Shown: one piece after another, positions 17,127 to 25,569 of the stretch
How the letters are laid out: every line of letters begins with the position of its first letter
Position numbering within the stretch: position 1 is the first letter of the stretch
Source of the DNA: CAKKQX01 sp046313915
GTDB taxonomy: Bacteria > Pseudomonadota > Gammaproteobacteria > Burkholderiales > SG8-41
Reading direction: 5' to 3'
Assembly: GCA_046313915.1 (NCBI GenBank)
Contig: JBKBXX010000025.1
Location: 1-31,265 of the forward strand
DNA: 31,265 bases
Program-made: the position numbers and the translations under genes
The notes under the pieces: generated by a model
Told to the model about the DNA's origin: nothing
Database searches by the model: none
The model's input: the letters and a program-made list of their open reading frames with translations, nothing else

Positions 17127-17155
17127 ATAGTTGTTTGACTATCGCATTTTTTCAA
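17127..17155 (-). promoter_or_regulatory. Candidate sigma-70 promoter for glnE
   Basis: On the minus strand TTGAAA (17155-17150) is followed after 17 bp by AACTAT (17132-17127), placing a start roughly 20 nt before the glnE ATG. The -35 matches 5 of 6 and the -10 only 3 of 6. It lies in the short AT-rich gap shared with the divergent yhdP gene. Confidence 0.3.
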
Positions 17156-17169
17156 TTTCCAGGCAAAGC

Positions 17170-20100
17170 GTGCCGATTTCCGAGAAGCTGAAATGGCTGC
17201 GTGTCAGCTCGCTCCGGGTCTACCGCGTGCTGACATGGGTCGTGGTGGGCGCGGGTTTCGCGTTTGCCGTCATCGTGCTTTCCTTGCGCTACTGGGTATT
17301 GCCCAACATCGGTCAATATCGCGAGGATATCGCCCGTGCCGTCAGCCAGGCGGCGAATCAGCGCGTCACCATCGGCAAGATCTCCGCGAGCTGGGACGGC
17401 ATGCGTCCCGAGCTCGTGCTCGAGGGCGTGACTGTTTACGACGACGCGGGACGGCCGGCGCTCGAGCTGCCGCGCGTCGACAACACGCTGTCGTGGCTGT
17501 CGCTGGGAGTGGGCGGGCTGCGCTTCCATCAGATCGAATTTCACCAGCCGACGCTCAACGTGAGGCGCGATGCCGACGGCACGGTGTGGGTTGCCGGCAT
17601 CGCCTTGGCCCGCAAGCCGGAAGAAGGAGAAGGGGTGGTCGACTGGCTGCTGCGCCAGCGCGAGATCGTGGTGCGCGATGCCACTTTGTCGTGGAGCGAC
17701 GAGATGCGCGGCGCGCCGCTGCTCGACTTGACGCAGGTTCAGCTGCGGCTTGCAAACCGCAGCGAACGCCACCGCTTCGGCTTGCGCGCCGTGGCGCCGC
17801 CGCATCTTGCGGGGACACTCGATATCCGCGGCGATCTCGCGGGAGAAACCGTCAAGATCCTGTCGGACTGGAACGGCAGGTTTTTCATGCAGCTCGATTA
17901 TGCCGATATCGCTGCGTGGCGCGCCTGGGTGCCGTTTCCGGTCGAGTTTTCGCACGGCTCGGGTGCGTTGCGCCTGTGGCTGGGGTTCAGTCACAACCAG
18001 CTCAATGAGCTCACCGCCGATGTCAGGCTGGCCGATGTCAGGAGCCGACTCGCCAAGGATCTGCAGGAACTCGAACTCGCCCGGCTTGCAGGTCGCATTG
18101 CATGGAAAACGGCTGCGGGCGAAGAGGTATTTTCTACTACCGGCCTGGAACTCGCGACGCAGGACGGGCTCGCGTTGCAACCGCTGAACTTCCTGTTGCG
18201 CCTGGTCGAAAGCCGTGATGGCAGGCCTGCGCGAGGCGAGTTGCAGGCCAATGCGCTCGAGCTGCCGCCCCTCGTGTCGCTCACCGACCGCCTGCCGTTG
18301 GCCCGCGATTTCCGCAAACGGCTGACGGATTTTGCTCCCCAGGGCAGTCTTTACGATGTCGCGCTGCGCTGGAGCGGCGACTGGCGCGAACCGGCCCACT
18401 ACAGCGTGCGCGGCCGGTTCCGGGATCTCGCGATAAAGCGCTCGGACGGGGTTCCCGGCGTGACCGGAATCAGCGGCAACATCGACGGCAACGAGAAAGG
18501 CGGCACGGTATTCCTCAATACCGGTGGCGCGTCGCTCGACATGCCGCTGGTGTTTCGTGCTCCACTGCAGTTCGATGCGTTCGCGGCTCAACTCGCGTGG
18601 TCGCGCAGCGGCCCTGCAACCGAATTCAAGGCAAGTAATATTTCTTTTTCAAATCAACATGTTGCCGGGACCCTTTTCGGTACCTATCGTTTCCAGCCGG
18701 GAAGCGCCGGAACGATCGACCTCACCGCAAACGCGACGCGTGCCGACGCGCGCTTCATCAGCCGTTATCTGCCGCTGGGGGTGGGCAAGGCCACGCGCGA
18801 CTGGGTCGAGCGCGCGGTCATCGGCGGCCAGTCGAGCGAAGTGGCGCTACGGCTCAAGGGCGATCTCGAAGACTTCCCGTTTGCCGACGGCAAAAACGGC
18901 GTGTTCCAGGTCACGGCCAAGGTCACGGGAGGCGTGCTCGATTACGCCGCCGGTTGGCCGAAGCTGGAAAACATCGTCGGCGAATTGCATTTCCGCGGCA
19001 AGCGCATGGATGTTTTTGCGCGCCAGGCAACGATTCTCGGCGTCAAGCTCGCCAAGATCCATGCCGAAATTCCCGATCTGCTGCGTGGCGAAGAATTGCT
19101 GCGGGTCAGCGGCGAGGCCGAAGGGCCGACCGGCGAATTTCTGGCGTTCATCGAGAAAAGTCCGGTCAACGACATGATAGACCGCTTCACCGAAGGTCTG
19201 CGCGCACAGGGCAACGGCAAGCTTGTGCTCAGACTCGAAATTCCGCTGCGCGCGGCTGCTACCAGCAAGGTGGCGGGCAGCTATCAGTTCATCAACAATG
19301 TCATCAGCAGCGGCGAGCTGCCGCCGCTGGAGCAGGTGAACGGCAGGCTCGAGTTTACCGAGGCCTCGGTGCGCGTCCAGAATGCGACCGGCCTTTTCCT
19401 CGGCGGGCCGGCTTCGTTGTCTGCGGTCACCCAGCGCGATGCCACGGTGCGCGTCAGCCTGCAGGGCCGGGCCAATATCGACAATCTGCGGCGCGCTGGC
19501 GGCATGCCGGTGTGGGCGCAGAGCCTGCGCGGCACGACGGATTGGCGCGGCACTTTCGTGGTGCGCAAGAACAGCGCCGATTTCGTGGTCGAGTCCGGTC
19601 TGCAGGGAATCGCTTCCGAGCTGCCCGCGCCTTTTTCCAAAAGCGCTGCCGAGTCGGTGCCGCTGCGCTACGAACGGAAAGTCGTCGGGCCGCAGCAGGA
19701 GCGGATCATGGTGTCCTATGGCGAGGTGCTGAACGCGAATCTGTTGCGGCGCCTCGAGGGCGAGCGCAGCGTGATCCGCCGCGGCAGCATCCGTTTCGGC
19801 GGCGGCGCGGCGCCGCCCGAGCGCGACGGCGTGACCATCGGCGGTGCGCTCCAAAGCCTGGATCTCGACCGCTGGCTGGCGTTCGCCGATTCGAGCGACG
19901 GCATGCCCGTCATCGAGTTTGCGGGTGTGGACATCCGGATCGAGACGCTCGACGCGTACCAGCGGCGCTTCCATGACGTCGCGCTCAATGGCACGCTGCA
20001 AAGCGGCGTCTGGCGTCTGACGGTGGCAGCGCGCGAATTCGAAGGCAGCGCAGGCTGGCAGCCGCAGGGCCGTGGCAAGCTCACCGCGCGCCTCAGGAAA

Positions 20101-21000
20101 CTGGTCATCCCCGCTGCCGAAGATGCGGCCGCGGTCCGGACGCAGGCGGCTCCGGAACGCAAACGCGAACTGCCTGCGCTCGACATCGTCGCGGACGGCT
20201 TCCAGGTGAGGGGCAGGCAGCTCGGCAGGCTTGAGCTCGTTGCGGTTTCGGGGGACCGCGACTGGCGTATCGAAAAACTGCGTATCTCCAACCCCGACGG
20301 CGCTTTCACGGCTGACGGCGCGTGGCAAAACTGGCCCGGCCAGTCGCGGACCCAGCTCGATTTCCAGTTCAACGTCAACAACATCGGCAAGATGCTGGCG
20401 CGTTTCGCCTATCCCGAGGGCGTGCGTAACGGTGTCGCCAAGCTGCACGGCACGCTTGCCTGGCCGGGCGCGCCGCAGGACTTCGACTATCCGGCACTGT
20501 CGGGCAACCTGGTGGTGGAGGCGACCAAGGGACAGTTCGTCAAGCTCGAGCCGGGGATAGGTAAGTTGCTGGGGATCCTGAGCCTGCAGGCGCTGCCGCG
20601 CCGCGTCACGCTCGATTTTCGCGACATTTTCAGCGAGGGCTTTGCCTTCGACGAAATTCTGGGCGGCGTCAATATCAGCCGCGGCATCGCCACCACCGAG
20701 AATTTCCGCATCCGCGGCCCGGCAGCGAGCGTGGCGATGCACGGCGAGATCGATCTGGTGCGGGAAACCCAGAAGCTGCGCGTCAGGATCACCCCCAGCC
20801 TGAGCGACAGCGTTTCGGTTGCGGGCGCGCTGATCGGCGGTCCGGTGGCGGGAGTTGCGGCTTTCCTCGCGCAGAAGGTGTTGAAGGATCCGCTCGACCA
20901 GATCGTCTCTTACGAGTACGAGGTGACGGGAACGTGGGCTGATCCGCTGGTGTCGAAAATCGAACGCAAGGGCGAGTCGCAAGAGGAAAAAACGCAGTGA
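17170..21000 (+). CDS. yhdP: YhdP-family AsmA-like envelope protein (TIGR02099)
   Basis: A large inner-membrane-anchored periplasmic bridge protein of the AsmA/TamB/YhdP group, implicated in phospholipid transport to the outer membrane. It has 1276 residues from the GTG chosen here (1289 from an in-frame TTG at 17131), against about 1266 in E. coli. One N-terminal membrane helix (VLTWVVVGAGFAFAVIVLSL) is followed by a long beta-strand-rich region; the C-terminal part has SVAGALIGGPVAGVAAFLAQ, typical of the family end. GTG at 17170 has AGG 6 nt upstream; the TTG has no visible ribosome binding site. It is the first gene of a plus-strand run and overlaps the next by 4 nt. Confidence 0.93.
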   Translation: MPISEKLKWLRVSSLRVYRVLTWVVVGAGFAFAVIVLSLRYWVLPNIGQYREDIARAVSQAANQRVTIGKISASWDGMRPELVLEGVTVYDDAGRPALELPRVDNTLSWLSLGVGGLRFHQIEFHQPTLNVRRDADGTVWVAGIALARKPEEGEGVVDWLLRQREIVVRDATLSWSDEMRGAPLLDLTQVQLRLANRSERHRFGLRAVAPPHLAGTLDIRGDLAGETVKILSDWNGRFFMQLDYADIAAWRAWVPFPVEFSHGSGALRLWLGFSHNQLNELTADVRLADVRSRLAKDLQELELARLAGRIAWKTAAGEEVFSTTGLELATQDGLALQPLNFLLRLVESRDGRPARGELQANALELPPLVSLTDRLPLARDFRKRLTDFAPQGSLYDVALRWSGDWREPAHYSVRGRFRDLAIKRSDGVPGVTGISGNIDGNEKGGTVFLNTGGASLDMPLVFRAPLQFDAFAAQLAWSRSGPATEFKASNISFSNQHVAGTLFGTYRFQPGSAGTIDLTANATRADARFISRYLPLGVGKATRDWVERAVIGGQSSEVALRLKGDLEDFPFADGKNGVFQVTAKVTGGVLDYAAGWPKLENIVGELHFRGKRMDVFARQATILGVKLAKIHAEIPDLLRGEELLRVSGEAEGPTGEFLAFIEKSPVNDMIDRFTEGLRAQGNGKLVLRLEIPLRAAATSKVAGSYQFINNVISSGELPPLEQVNGRLEFTEASVRVQNATGLFLGGPASLSAVTQRDATVRVSLQGRANIDNLRRAGGMPVWAQSLRGTTDWRGTFVVRKNSADFVVESGLQGIASELPAPFSKSAAESVPLRYERKVVGPQQERIMVSYGEVLNANLLRRLEGERSVIRRGSIRFGGGAAPPERDGVTIGGALQSLDLDRWLAFADSSDGMPVIEFAGVDIRIETLDAYQRRFHDVALNGTLQSGVWRLTVAAREFEGSAGWQPQGRGKLTARLRKLVIPAAEDAAAVRTQAAPERKRELPALDIVADGFQVRGRQLGRLELVAVSGDRDWRIEKLRISNPDGAFTADGAWQNWPGQSRTQLDFQFNVNNIGKMLARFAYPEGVRNGVAKLHGTLAWPGAPQDFDYPALSGNLVVEATKGQFVKLEPGIGKLLGILSLQALPRRVTLDFRDIFSEGFAFDEILGGVNISRGIATTENFRIRGPAASVAMHGEIDLVRETQKLRVRITPSLSDSVSVAGALIGGPVAGVAAFLAQKVLKDPLDQIVSYEYEVTGTWADPLVSKIERKGESQEEKTQ

Positions 21001-21335
21001 ACTCCATGTTAAAATCGACGGCAGCTGCAATGCTGACGGGATGGATGGCATTTGCCGCGGCCCAGGAAACGTTTTCCGTGCCGCCCGAGTTGTGGGACCG
21101 CCCCCGCAGCGGCAGAATCGTGCTCGAACAGCCGGCGGTGAAGCAGGCCGTCGGTATCCTGCTGTCGCGGCCCGGCTCGAGGCTCGTCATTCACCACGCT
21201 GCGGGGCAGGAGCCGCTGTTGCAGGCCGAGGAGTTGCGCGCGTGGCTGATCGCGCTTGCAGTCGGTGCCGAGCGCATCGGTCTTGGCGGCGATTTGAAAT
21301 CCGGGGAACCCTTGAAAATCGAGATCATGAAATGA
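20997..21335 (+). CDS. Small exported protein of unknown function
   Basis: The protein has 112 residues. A signal peptide is visible (MLKSTAAAMLTGWMAFAAAQE, cleavage probably after the Ala run). The mature part ends in a stretch resembling the core of an OmpA-like fold (RLVIHHAAGQEPLL, EELRAWLIALAVGAERIGLGGDL), but it lacks the full OmpA motif, so this is only a suggestion. Start: GTG at 20997 overlapping the yhdP stop, with GAGGA at 9-nt spacing; ATG at 21006 is an alternative. It overlaps the amidase gene by 4 nt (ATGA). Tight packing between yhdP and the amidase argues that it is expressed; its role is unknown. Confidence 0.78.
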   Translation: MNSMLKSTAAAMLTGWMAFAAAQETFSVPPELWDRPRSGRIVLEQPAVKQAVGILLSRPGSRLVIHHAAGQEPLLQAEELRAWLIALAVGAERIGLGGDLKSGEPLKIEIMK

Positions 21336-22213
21336 GTTCCAGACCGCGTTCGTCGTTCGGGCAGGCGAAACCGCACGTCGCAAAAAGCACCAGCGCGCAG
21401 CCCGACGTGGTGCGGATTGCGGCGGTGCAGATGGCTTCCGGACCCAATGTCGAGGGCAACCTGAACGAAGCGCGGCGCCTGATCGAAATCGCGGTGGAGC
21501 GCGGAGCGAAGCTGGTGGCATTGCCCGAGTATTTCGGCATCATGGGCATGCGCGACAGCGACAAGGTGGCGGTGCGCGAGGAAGAAGGCAAAGGACCGAT
21601 CCAGGCGTTCTTGTCCGCCACCGCGAAGAAACACAAAATCTGGCTGGTGGGCGGCTCGGTGCCGCTCGTGGCGTCGGTCGCAAACAAGGTGCGCAACAGT
21701 TGCCTGGTGTTCGACGACAGGGGCAGGCTGGTTGCGCGCTACGACAAGATCCATCTGTTCGGCTTTGAAATGGGCGACGAGCATTACAGCGAAAAACTCA
21801 CCATAGAGCCCGGCAAGGAAGTGGTCGCTGTCGATTCGCCGCTGGGCAAGCTGGGATTGTCGATCTGTTACGACCTGCGCTTTCCCGAACTCTACCGCGC
21901 CATGAAGGACGTCGACATCATTCTCGTGCCGTCGGCTTTCACCGAAACCACAGGCAAGGCGCACTGGGAGACCCTGGTGAGGGCGCGCGCCATCGAGAAT
22001 CTCGCCTATGTGCTGGCGCCGGCCCAAGGCGGCTATCATCTGAACGGGCGCGAGACGCACGGCGACTCGATGATCGTCGACCCGTGGGGCGTGGTGCTGG
22101 ACCGTCTGCCGCGCGGCTCGGGAGTGGTGATCGCCGGCGTCAACCTCGCCCATCTCAAGCGCCTGCGACAGAGCCTGCCGGCGCTCGACCACCGGACGAT
22201 CCATCGTTGCTGA
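21332..22213 (+). CDS. Nitrilase-family C-N hydrolase (Nit1/Nit2-like amidase)
   Basis: The protein has 293 residues with the nitrilase-superfamily triad: Glu66 (ALPEYF), Lys139 (YDKIHLF) and Cys179 (SICYDLRFPE). The set resembles the Nit1/Nit2 branch, which hydrolyses deaminated glutathione or omega-amides of 2-oxo acids as metabolite repair. The start at 21332 overlaps the preceding stop as ATGA, indicating coupling; the first 25 residues are a nonconserved extension before VVRIAAVQM. A much longer in-frame reading from 21041 would run over the upstream gene and is rejected. Substrate cannot be fixed from sequence. Confidence 0.9.
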   Translation: MSSRPRSSFGQAKPHVAKSTSAQPDVVRIAAVQMASGPNVEGNLNEARRLIEIAVERGAKLVALPEYFGIMGMRDSDKVAVREEEGKGPIQAFLSATAKKHKIWLVGGSVPLVASVANKVRNSCLVFDDRGRLVARYDKIHLFGFEMGDEHYSEKLTIEPGKEVVAVDSPLGKLGLSICYDLRFPELYRAMKDVDIILVPSAFTETTGKAHWETLVRARAIENLAYVLAPAQGGYHLNGRETHGDSMIVDPWGVVLDRLPRGSGVVIAGVNLAHLKRLRQSLPALDHRTIHRC

Positions 22214-22239
22214 ATGCCTCGATGCGGCAGCGAACTTGA

Positions 22240-22270
22240 AAATCGCCATTCGCGCCGTCATCTGCGATTT
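22240..22270 (+). other. Inverted repeat between the amidase gene and tldD
   Basis: AAATCGC (22240-22246) pairs with GCGATTT (22264-22270), a 7-bp stem with a 17-nt loop. No T-run follows, so it is not a standard intrinsic terminator; it could be a weak or Rho-assisted end, or a processing structure. The rest of the 111-bp gap shows nothing else. Confidence 0.3.
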
Positions 22271-22324
22271 GAGCACTCCCGCCCACATAGCCCCATTTTT
22301 GCCGACCGATAGCGGAATGAAAAA

Positions 22325-23788
22325 GTGAAAACCGATACCCGCGACTATGCGCCCGAAACGGCGTTTGCCACCGCGAGCGCCGTGCTGCTCGCCCCCCATG
22401 CGATCGACGACCGCCGCCTGCAGAACGTATTCGGCAAGATCATGGCGCACCGGGTCGATTACGCCGACCTCTATTTCCAGTACAGCCGCAGCGAGTCGTG
22501 GAGCATCGAAGAGGGCATCGTCAAGTCCGGCAGCTTCAACATCGACCAGGGCGTGGGCGTGCGCGCGGTGAGCGGCGAGAAAACTGCATTCGCTTTTTCC
22601 GACGACATCAGCCTCGCCGCGCTCGATGCGGCGGCGCTGGCAACACGCGCCATCGCGAATCAGGGCCAGGGTGGCTCGGCGCAGGTGGCGAAACGCAGTT
22701 CCGGCCATAATCTGTATCTGCCCCACGATCCGCTGGCGAGCCTCGACGATGCGCAGAAGGTCGCGCTGCTCGAAAAGCTGGAGCGCTATGCGCGCGCGCG
22801 CGATCCTCGCGTGACCCAGGTGATGGCGTATCTGGCGGGCGAATACGAAGTCGTGCTGATCGCGCGCAGCGACGGCGTGCTCGCGGCGGACGTGCGGCCG
22901 CTGGTGCGGCTTTCGCTGCAGGTCATCGTCGAGCAGGGCGGCCGGCGCGAGCAGGGCAGCGCCGGCGGCGGCGGTCGTCTCGATTACGCCTATTTCAGCG
23001 ATGCCGTGCTGCGCGACTATGCCGACAAAGCGGTGGACCAGGCGCTGATCAATCTCGAAGCGCGGCCGGCGCCGGCGGGCACCATGAGCGTGGTGCTGGG
23101 CCCGGGCTGGCCCGGGGTGCTGTTGCACGAGGCGATCGGTCATGGTCTCGAGGGTGATTTCAACCGCAAGGGCACTTCCGCCTTCAGCGGCCGCATCGGC
23201 GAACGGGTCGCCGCGGCCGGAGTCACGGTGGTCGACGACGGCACCCTCGCGCAGCGGCGCGGCTCGCTCAATGTCGATGACGAAGGCAACCCGACGCAGT
23301 GCAACGTGCTGATCGAGGACGGCGTGCTGAAGAGCTATCTGCAGGACAGCCTCAACGCGCGGCTGATGGGAGTGGCGCCCACCGGCAACGGCCGCCGCGA
23401 ATCGTATGCGCACATTCCGATGCCGCGCATGACCAATACCTACATGCTCAACGGCAGCAGCGATCCGCAGGAAATCATCGCCTCGGTCAAGAGCGGACTG
23501 TATGCGGTCAATTTCGGCGGCGGCCAGGTCGACATCACCAACGGCAAATTCGTGTTTTCGGCATCCGAAGCCTACCTGATCGAGGACGGCAGGCTTGCTT
23601 ACCCGGTAAAGGGCGCAACGCTGATCGGCAACGGTCCCGATGCGCTGACGCTGGTGACGATGATCGGCAACGACATGGCGCTCGACCCCGGCGTGGGCAC
23701 CTGTGGCAAGGAAGGGCAAAGCGTGCCGGTCGGGGTCGGCCAGCCAACGCTGAGAATAGACGGACTGACCGTCGGCGGCACGCTCTGA
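22325..23788 (+). CDS. tldD: Metalloprotease TldD
   Basis: TldD works with PmbA (TldE) as a heterodimeric zinc protease that degrades small or unfolded peptides and matures some peptides such as microcin B17 and CcdA-type substrates. The 487-residue protein carries the HExxxH motif HEAIGH (268-273) followed by GLEGDFNRKG, and the C-terminal GTCGKEGQSVPVGVGQP that supplies the third ligand region. Start: GTG at 22325 with GGA 8 nt upstream; the nearby ATG at 22317 is out of frame. No pmbA partner is in the window, so it must be elsewhere. Confidence 0.95.
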   Translation: MKTDTRDYAPETAFATASAVLLAPHAIDDRRLQNVFGKIMAHRVDYADLYFQYSRSESWSIEEGIVKSGSFNIDQGVGVRAVSGEKTAFAFSDDISLAALDAAALATRAIANQGQGGSAQVAKRSSGHNLYLPHDPLASLDDAQKVALLEKLERYARARDPRVTQVMAYLAGEYEVVLIARSDGVLAADVRPLVRLSLQVIVEQGGRREQGSAGGGGRLDYAYFSDAVLRDYADKAVDQALINLEARPAPAGTMSVVLGPGWPGVLLHEAIGHGLEGDFNRKGTSAFSGRIGERVAAAGVTVVDDGTLAQRRGSLNVDDEGNPTQCNVLIEDGVLKSYLQDSLNARLMGVAPTGNGRRESYAHIPMPRMTNTYMLNGSSDPQEIIASVKSGLYAVNFGGGQVDITNGKFVFSASEAYLIEDGRLAYPVKGATLIGNGPDALTLVTMIGNDMALDPGVGTCGKEGQSVPVGVGQPTLRIDGLTVGGTL

Positions 23789-23900
23789 GTGATCGAGTGA
23801 CTGTGATTGGGGAATCGAGCGATTCAACGGCTGGCAACCCGATCACCAGATTTCCCTTCGCTGCCGGGATTTCCCGTTCCCGCCCTGCCCCGCGGTATCC

Positions 23901-23909
23901 TGATATAAT
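23901..23909 (+). promoter_or_regulatory. Extended -10 promoter for aroG
   Basis: TGATATAAT is a perfect TGnTATAAT extended -10, with the hexamer at 23904-23909. The region 17-18 bp upstream is C-rich and has no -35 match, as expected for extended -10 promoters. Transcription would start near 23916, giving a leader of about 23 nt. Confidence 0.6.
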
Positions 23910-23938
23910 GTATTGATTCCCCGACGCTTTGAGCTGAC

Positions 23939-25015
23939 ATGCATCACAAGATCGACGATTTGCGCATCAAGGAGATCAAGGAACTCGCGCCACCGGCGCA
24001 CCTGCTCCGCGAATTTCCGCCCACCGAGGCGGCGGCCCGCACCACTTTCGAGACCCGTCAGGCGATCCACCGCATACTGCACGGTGCCGATGACCGCCTG
24101 CTGGTGGTGATGGGGCCGTGCTCGATACACGATGTGAAAGCCGCCAAGGACTATGCCGGCAGGCTCAAGCAGGCCAAGGAGCGCCTTGCCCGGGAGCTGC
24201 TGGTGGTGATGCGCGTCTATTTCGAGAAGCCGCGCACCACCGTGGGCTGGAAAGGCCTCATCAACGACCCTTTTCTCGACGGTAGTTTCCGCATCAACGA
24301 GGGATTGCGCATCGCGCGCGAGCTGCTGCTCGATCTCAACGAGTCGGGCATGCCGGTGGGCTGCGAATTTCTCGACATGATCACGCCGCAGTACATCGCC
24401 GACCTGGTATCGTGGGGCGCGATCGGCGCGCGCACCACCGAAAGCCAGATCCACCGCGAACTTGCTTCGGGTCTGTCGTGCCCGGTCGGGTTCAAGAACG
24501 GCACCGACGGCAATATCAAGATCGCGATCGACGCGATACGCGCCGCACAGGCACCGCATCATTTCCTGTCGGTGACCAAAGGCGGGCACTCGGCGATCGT
24601 TTCTACCAGCGGCAACGAGGACTGCCACGTGATCCTGCGCGGCGGCAAGTCCCCCAATTACGATGCCGCGAGCGTCGATGCCGCGAGCAGGGAGCTCGCC
24701 GCGGCGGGTGTGCCGGCGCGGCTCATGATCGACTTCAGCCACGCCAACAGCAGCAAGGATCCGCAGAAACAGATCGATGTCGGCCACGACGTCGGACGGC
24801 AGATCGCCGGCGGCGAGGATCGCATTTTCGGCGTCATGGTGGAAAGCCATATCAAGGCCGGGCGCCAGGATCTGCTTCCCGGCAAGGAGCTCACCTACGG
24901 GCAGAGCATCACCGACGGTTGCCTCGGGTGGGAAGACAGTCTTGCGCTGCTCGAGTATCTGGCAGAAGCCGTGCGCGAACGGCGGCTCACCAAGGCCGAT
25001 AACGGCGAACAATAA
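23939..25015 (+). CDS. aroG: 3-deoxy-7-phosphoheptulonate synthase (DAHP synthase), AroG type
   Basis: First step of the shikimate pathway, joining phosphoenolpyruvate and erythrose 4-phosphate. The 358-residue protein follows E. coli AroG closely: an N-terminal DDLRIKEIKEL extension (the region for subunit contacts and feedback binding in class I enzymes), GPCSIHD, VYFEKPRTTVGWKGLINDP, WGAIGARTTESQ, SGLSCPVGFKNGTDG, SVTKGGHSAI and MIDFSHANSSK. Conserved metal-binding Cys, His, Glu and Asp regions are present. Which aromatic amino acid inhibits it is not determinable by eye. It has its own likely promoter and a weak ribosome binding site (GAG) before the ATG. Confidence 0.96.
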   Translation: MHHKIDDLRIKEIKELAPPAHLLREFPPTEAAARTTFETRQAIHRILHGADDRLLVVMGPCSIHDVKAAKDYAGRLKQAKERLARELLVVMRVYFEKPRTTVGWKGLINDPFLDGSFRINEGLRIARELLLDLNESGMPVGCEFLDMITPQYIADLVSWGAIGARTTESQIHRELASGLSCPVGFKNGTDGNIKIAIDAIRAAQAPHHFLSVTKGGHSAIVSTSGNEDCHVILRGGKSPNYDAASVDAASRELAAAGVPARLMIDFSHANSSKDPQKQIDVGHDVGRQIAGGEDRIFGVMVESHIKAGRQDLLPGKELTYGQSITDGCLGWEDSLALLEYLAEAVRERRLTKADNGEQ

Positions 25016-25068
25016 CGGTGGCGCCTGGCGCGCGACGCGAAGCCGTCCGGTCATGAAGGGGGGAATGG

Positions 25069-25382
25069 ATGACACAGGACGAAACCGCTTGCGAACGGGG
25101 CGGCGTGCCCGCTTTCGAGCGGCTCGGCAAGGATGCGGCGGTGAGCGGGTGGATTTTCGGCCTGGCCGGCAAGCCCCCTTTTTTTGCCGAATCCAGCCAC
25201 GAGGACGTCGCCTATCTGACCGGCTGCACCGAGAGGTATGCCGCGTCCGGCCGGCAGAAGCGATCATCCGCGAAAGCGAAAACGGCGACTTCATGCTGCT
25301 GCTGACCAAGCTGATCACCCTCCCGTCGCGGCGGCTGCGCGAAACCAGTGCCAGGCTGTTGCGGTACATGGTAGAGCGATAA
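25069..25382 (+). pseudogene. Decayed cyclic-nucleotide-binding-domain protein gene
   Basis: Two reading frames together look like a Crp-type cNMP-binding-domain protein. Frame 1 from the ATG at 25069 gives LAGKPPFFAESSHEDVAYL, the first helices of such a domain. Around 25240-25256 similarity moves to frame 3, which reads PAEAIIRESENGDFMLLL, the next conserved strand. That frame then runs directly into a helix-like tail, TKLITLPSRRLRETSARLLRY, and stops at 25382. The phosphate-binding cassette expected after FMLLL is missing, so the gene seems to carry one frameshift and an internal deletion of about 60 codons. The assignment is by pattern memory, not alignment. It sits between aroG and btuF. 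Confidence 0.6.
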
Positions 25383-25569
25383 CGGCCCGCCGGGCTGGTC
25401 TCGTCCGCCGCAACGCGCAGTGTCCATGAAGTGCTGTCGATCGGGATATCGGTGGCGGGCCGCTCGGGCTGGCCACGCTTGCGCAGCGGCATCCCCAGGC
25501 GCTTTGCAGCGGGCCATCGCTGCCGTCCGCGGGCGGCTCTGGCCCGGCTTCGATCGGGATTTCGCGGCT

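Noticed and set aside
18847..21051. Minus-strand open frame of 734 codons opposite yhdP
   Set aside because: It is antisense to a conserved gene, has a biased composition and no recognisable motif.
21041..22213. Longer amidase reading starting at 21041
   Set aside because: Its first 97 codons run over the small exported protein in another frame and lack nitrilase similarity. The ATGA-coupled start at 21332 fits better.
23789..23846. Intrinsic terminator after tldD
   Set aside because: GTGATCG (23789-23795) and CGATCAC (23840-23846) can pair, but the loop is 44 nt and no T-run follows.
25383..25569. Possible cobalamin riboswitch upstream of btuF
   Set aside because: I read both strands for the conserved B12-box elements and did not find a convincing core, so this is not claimed.
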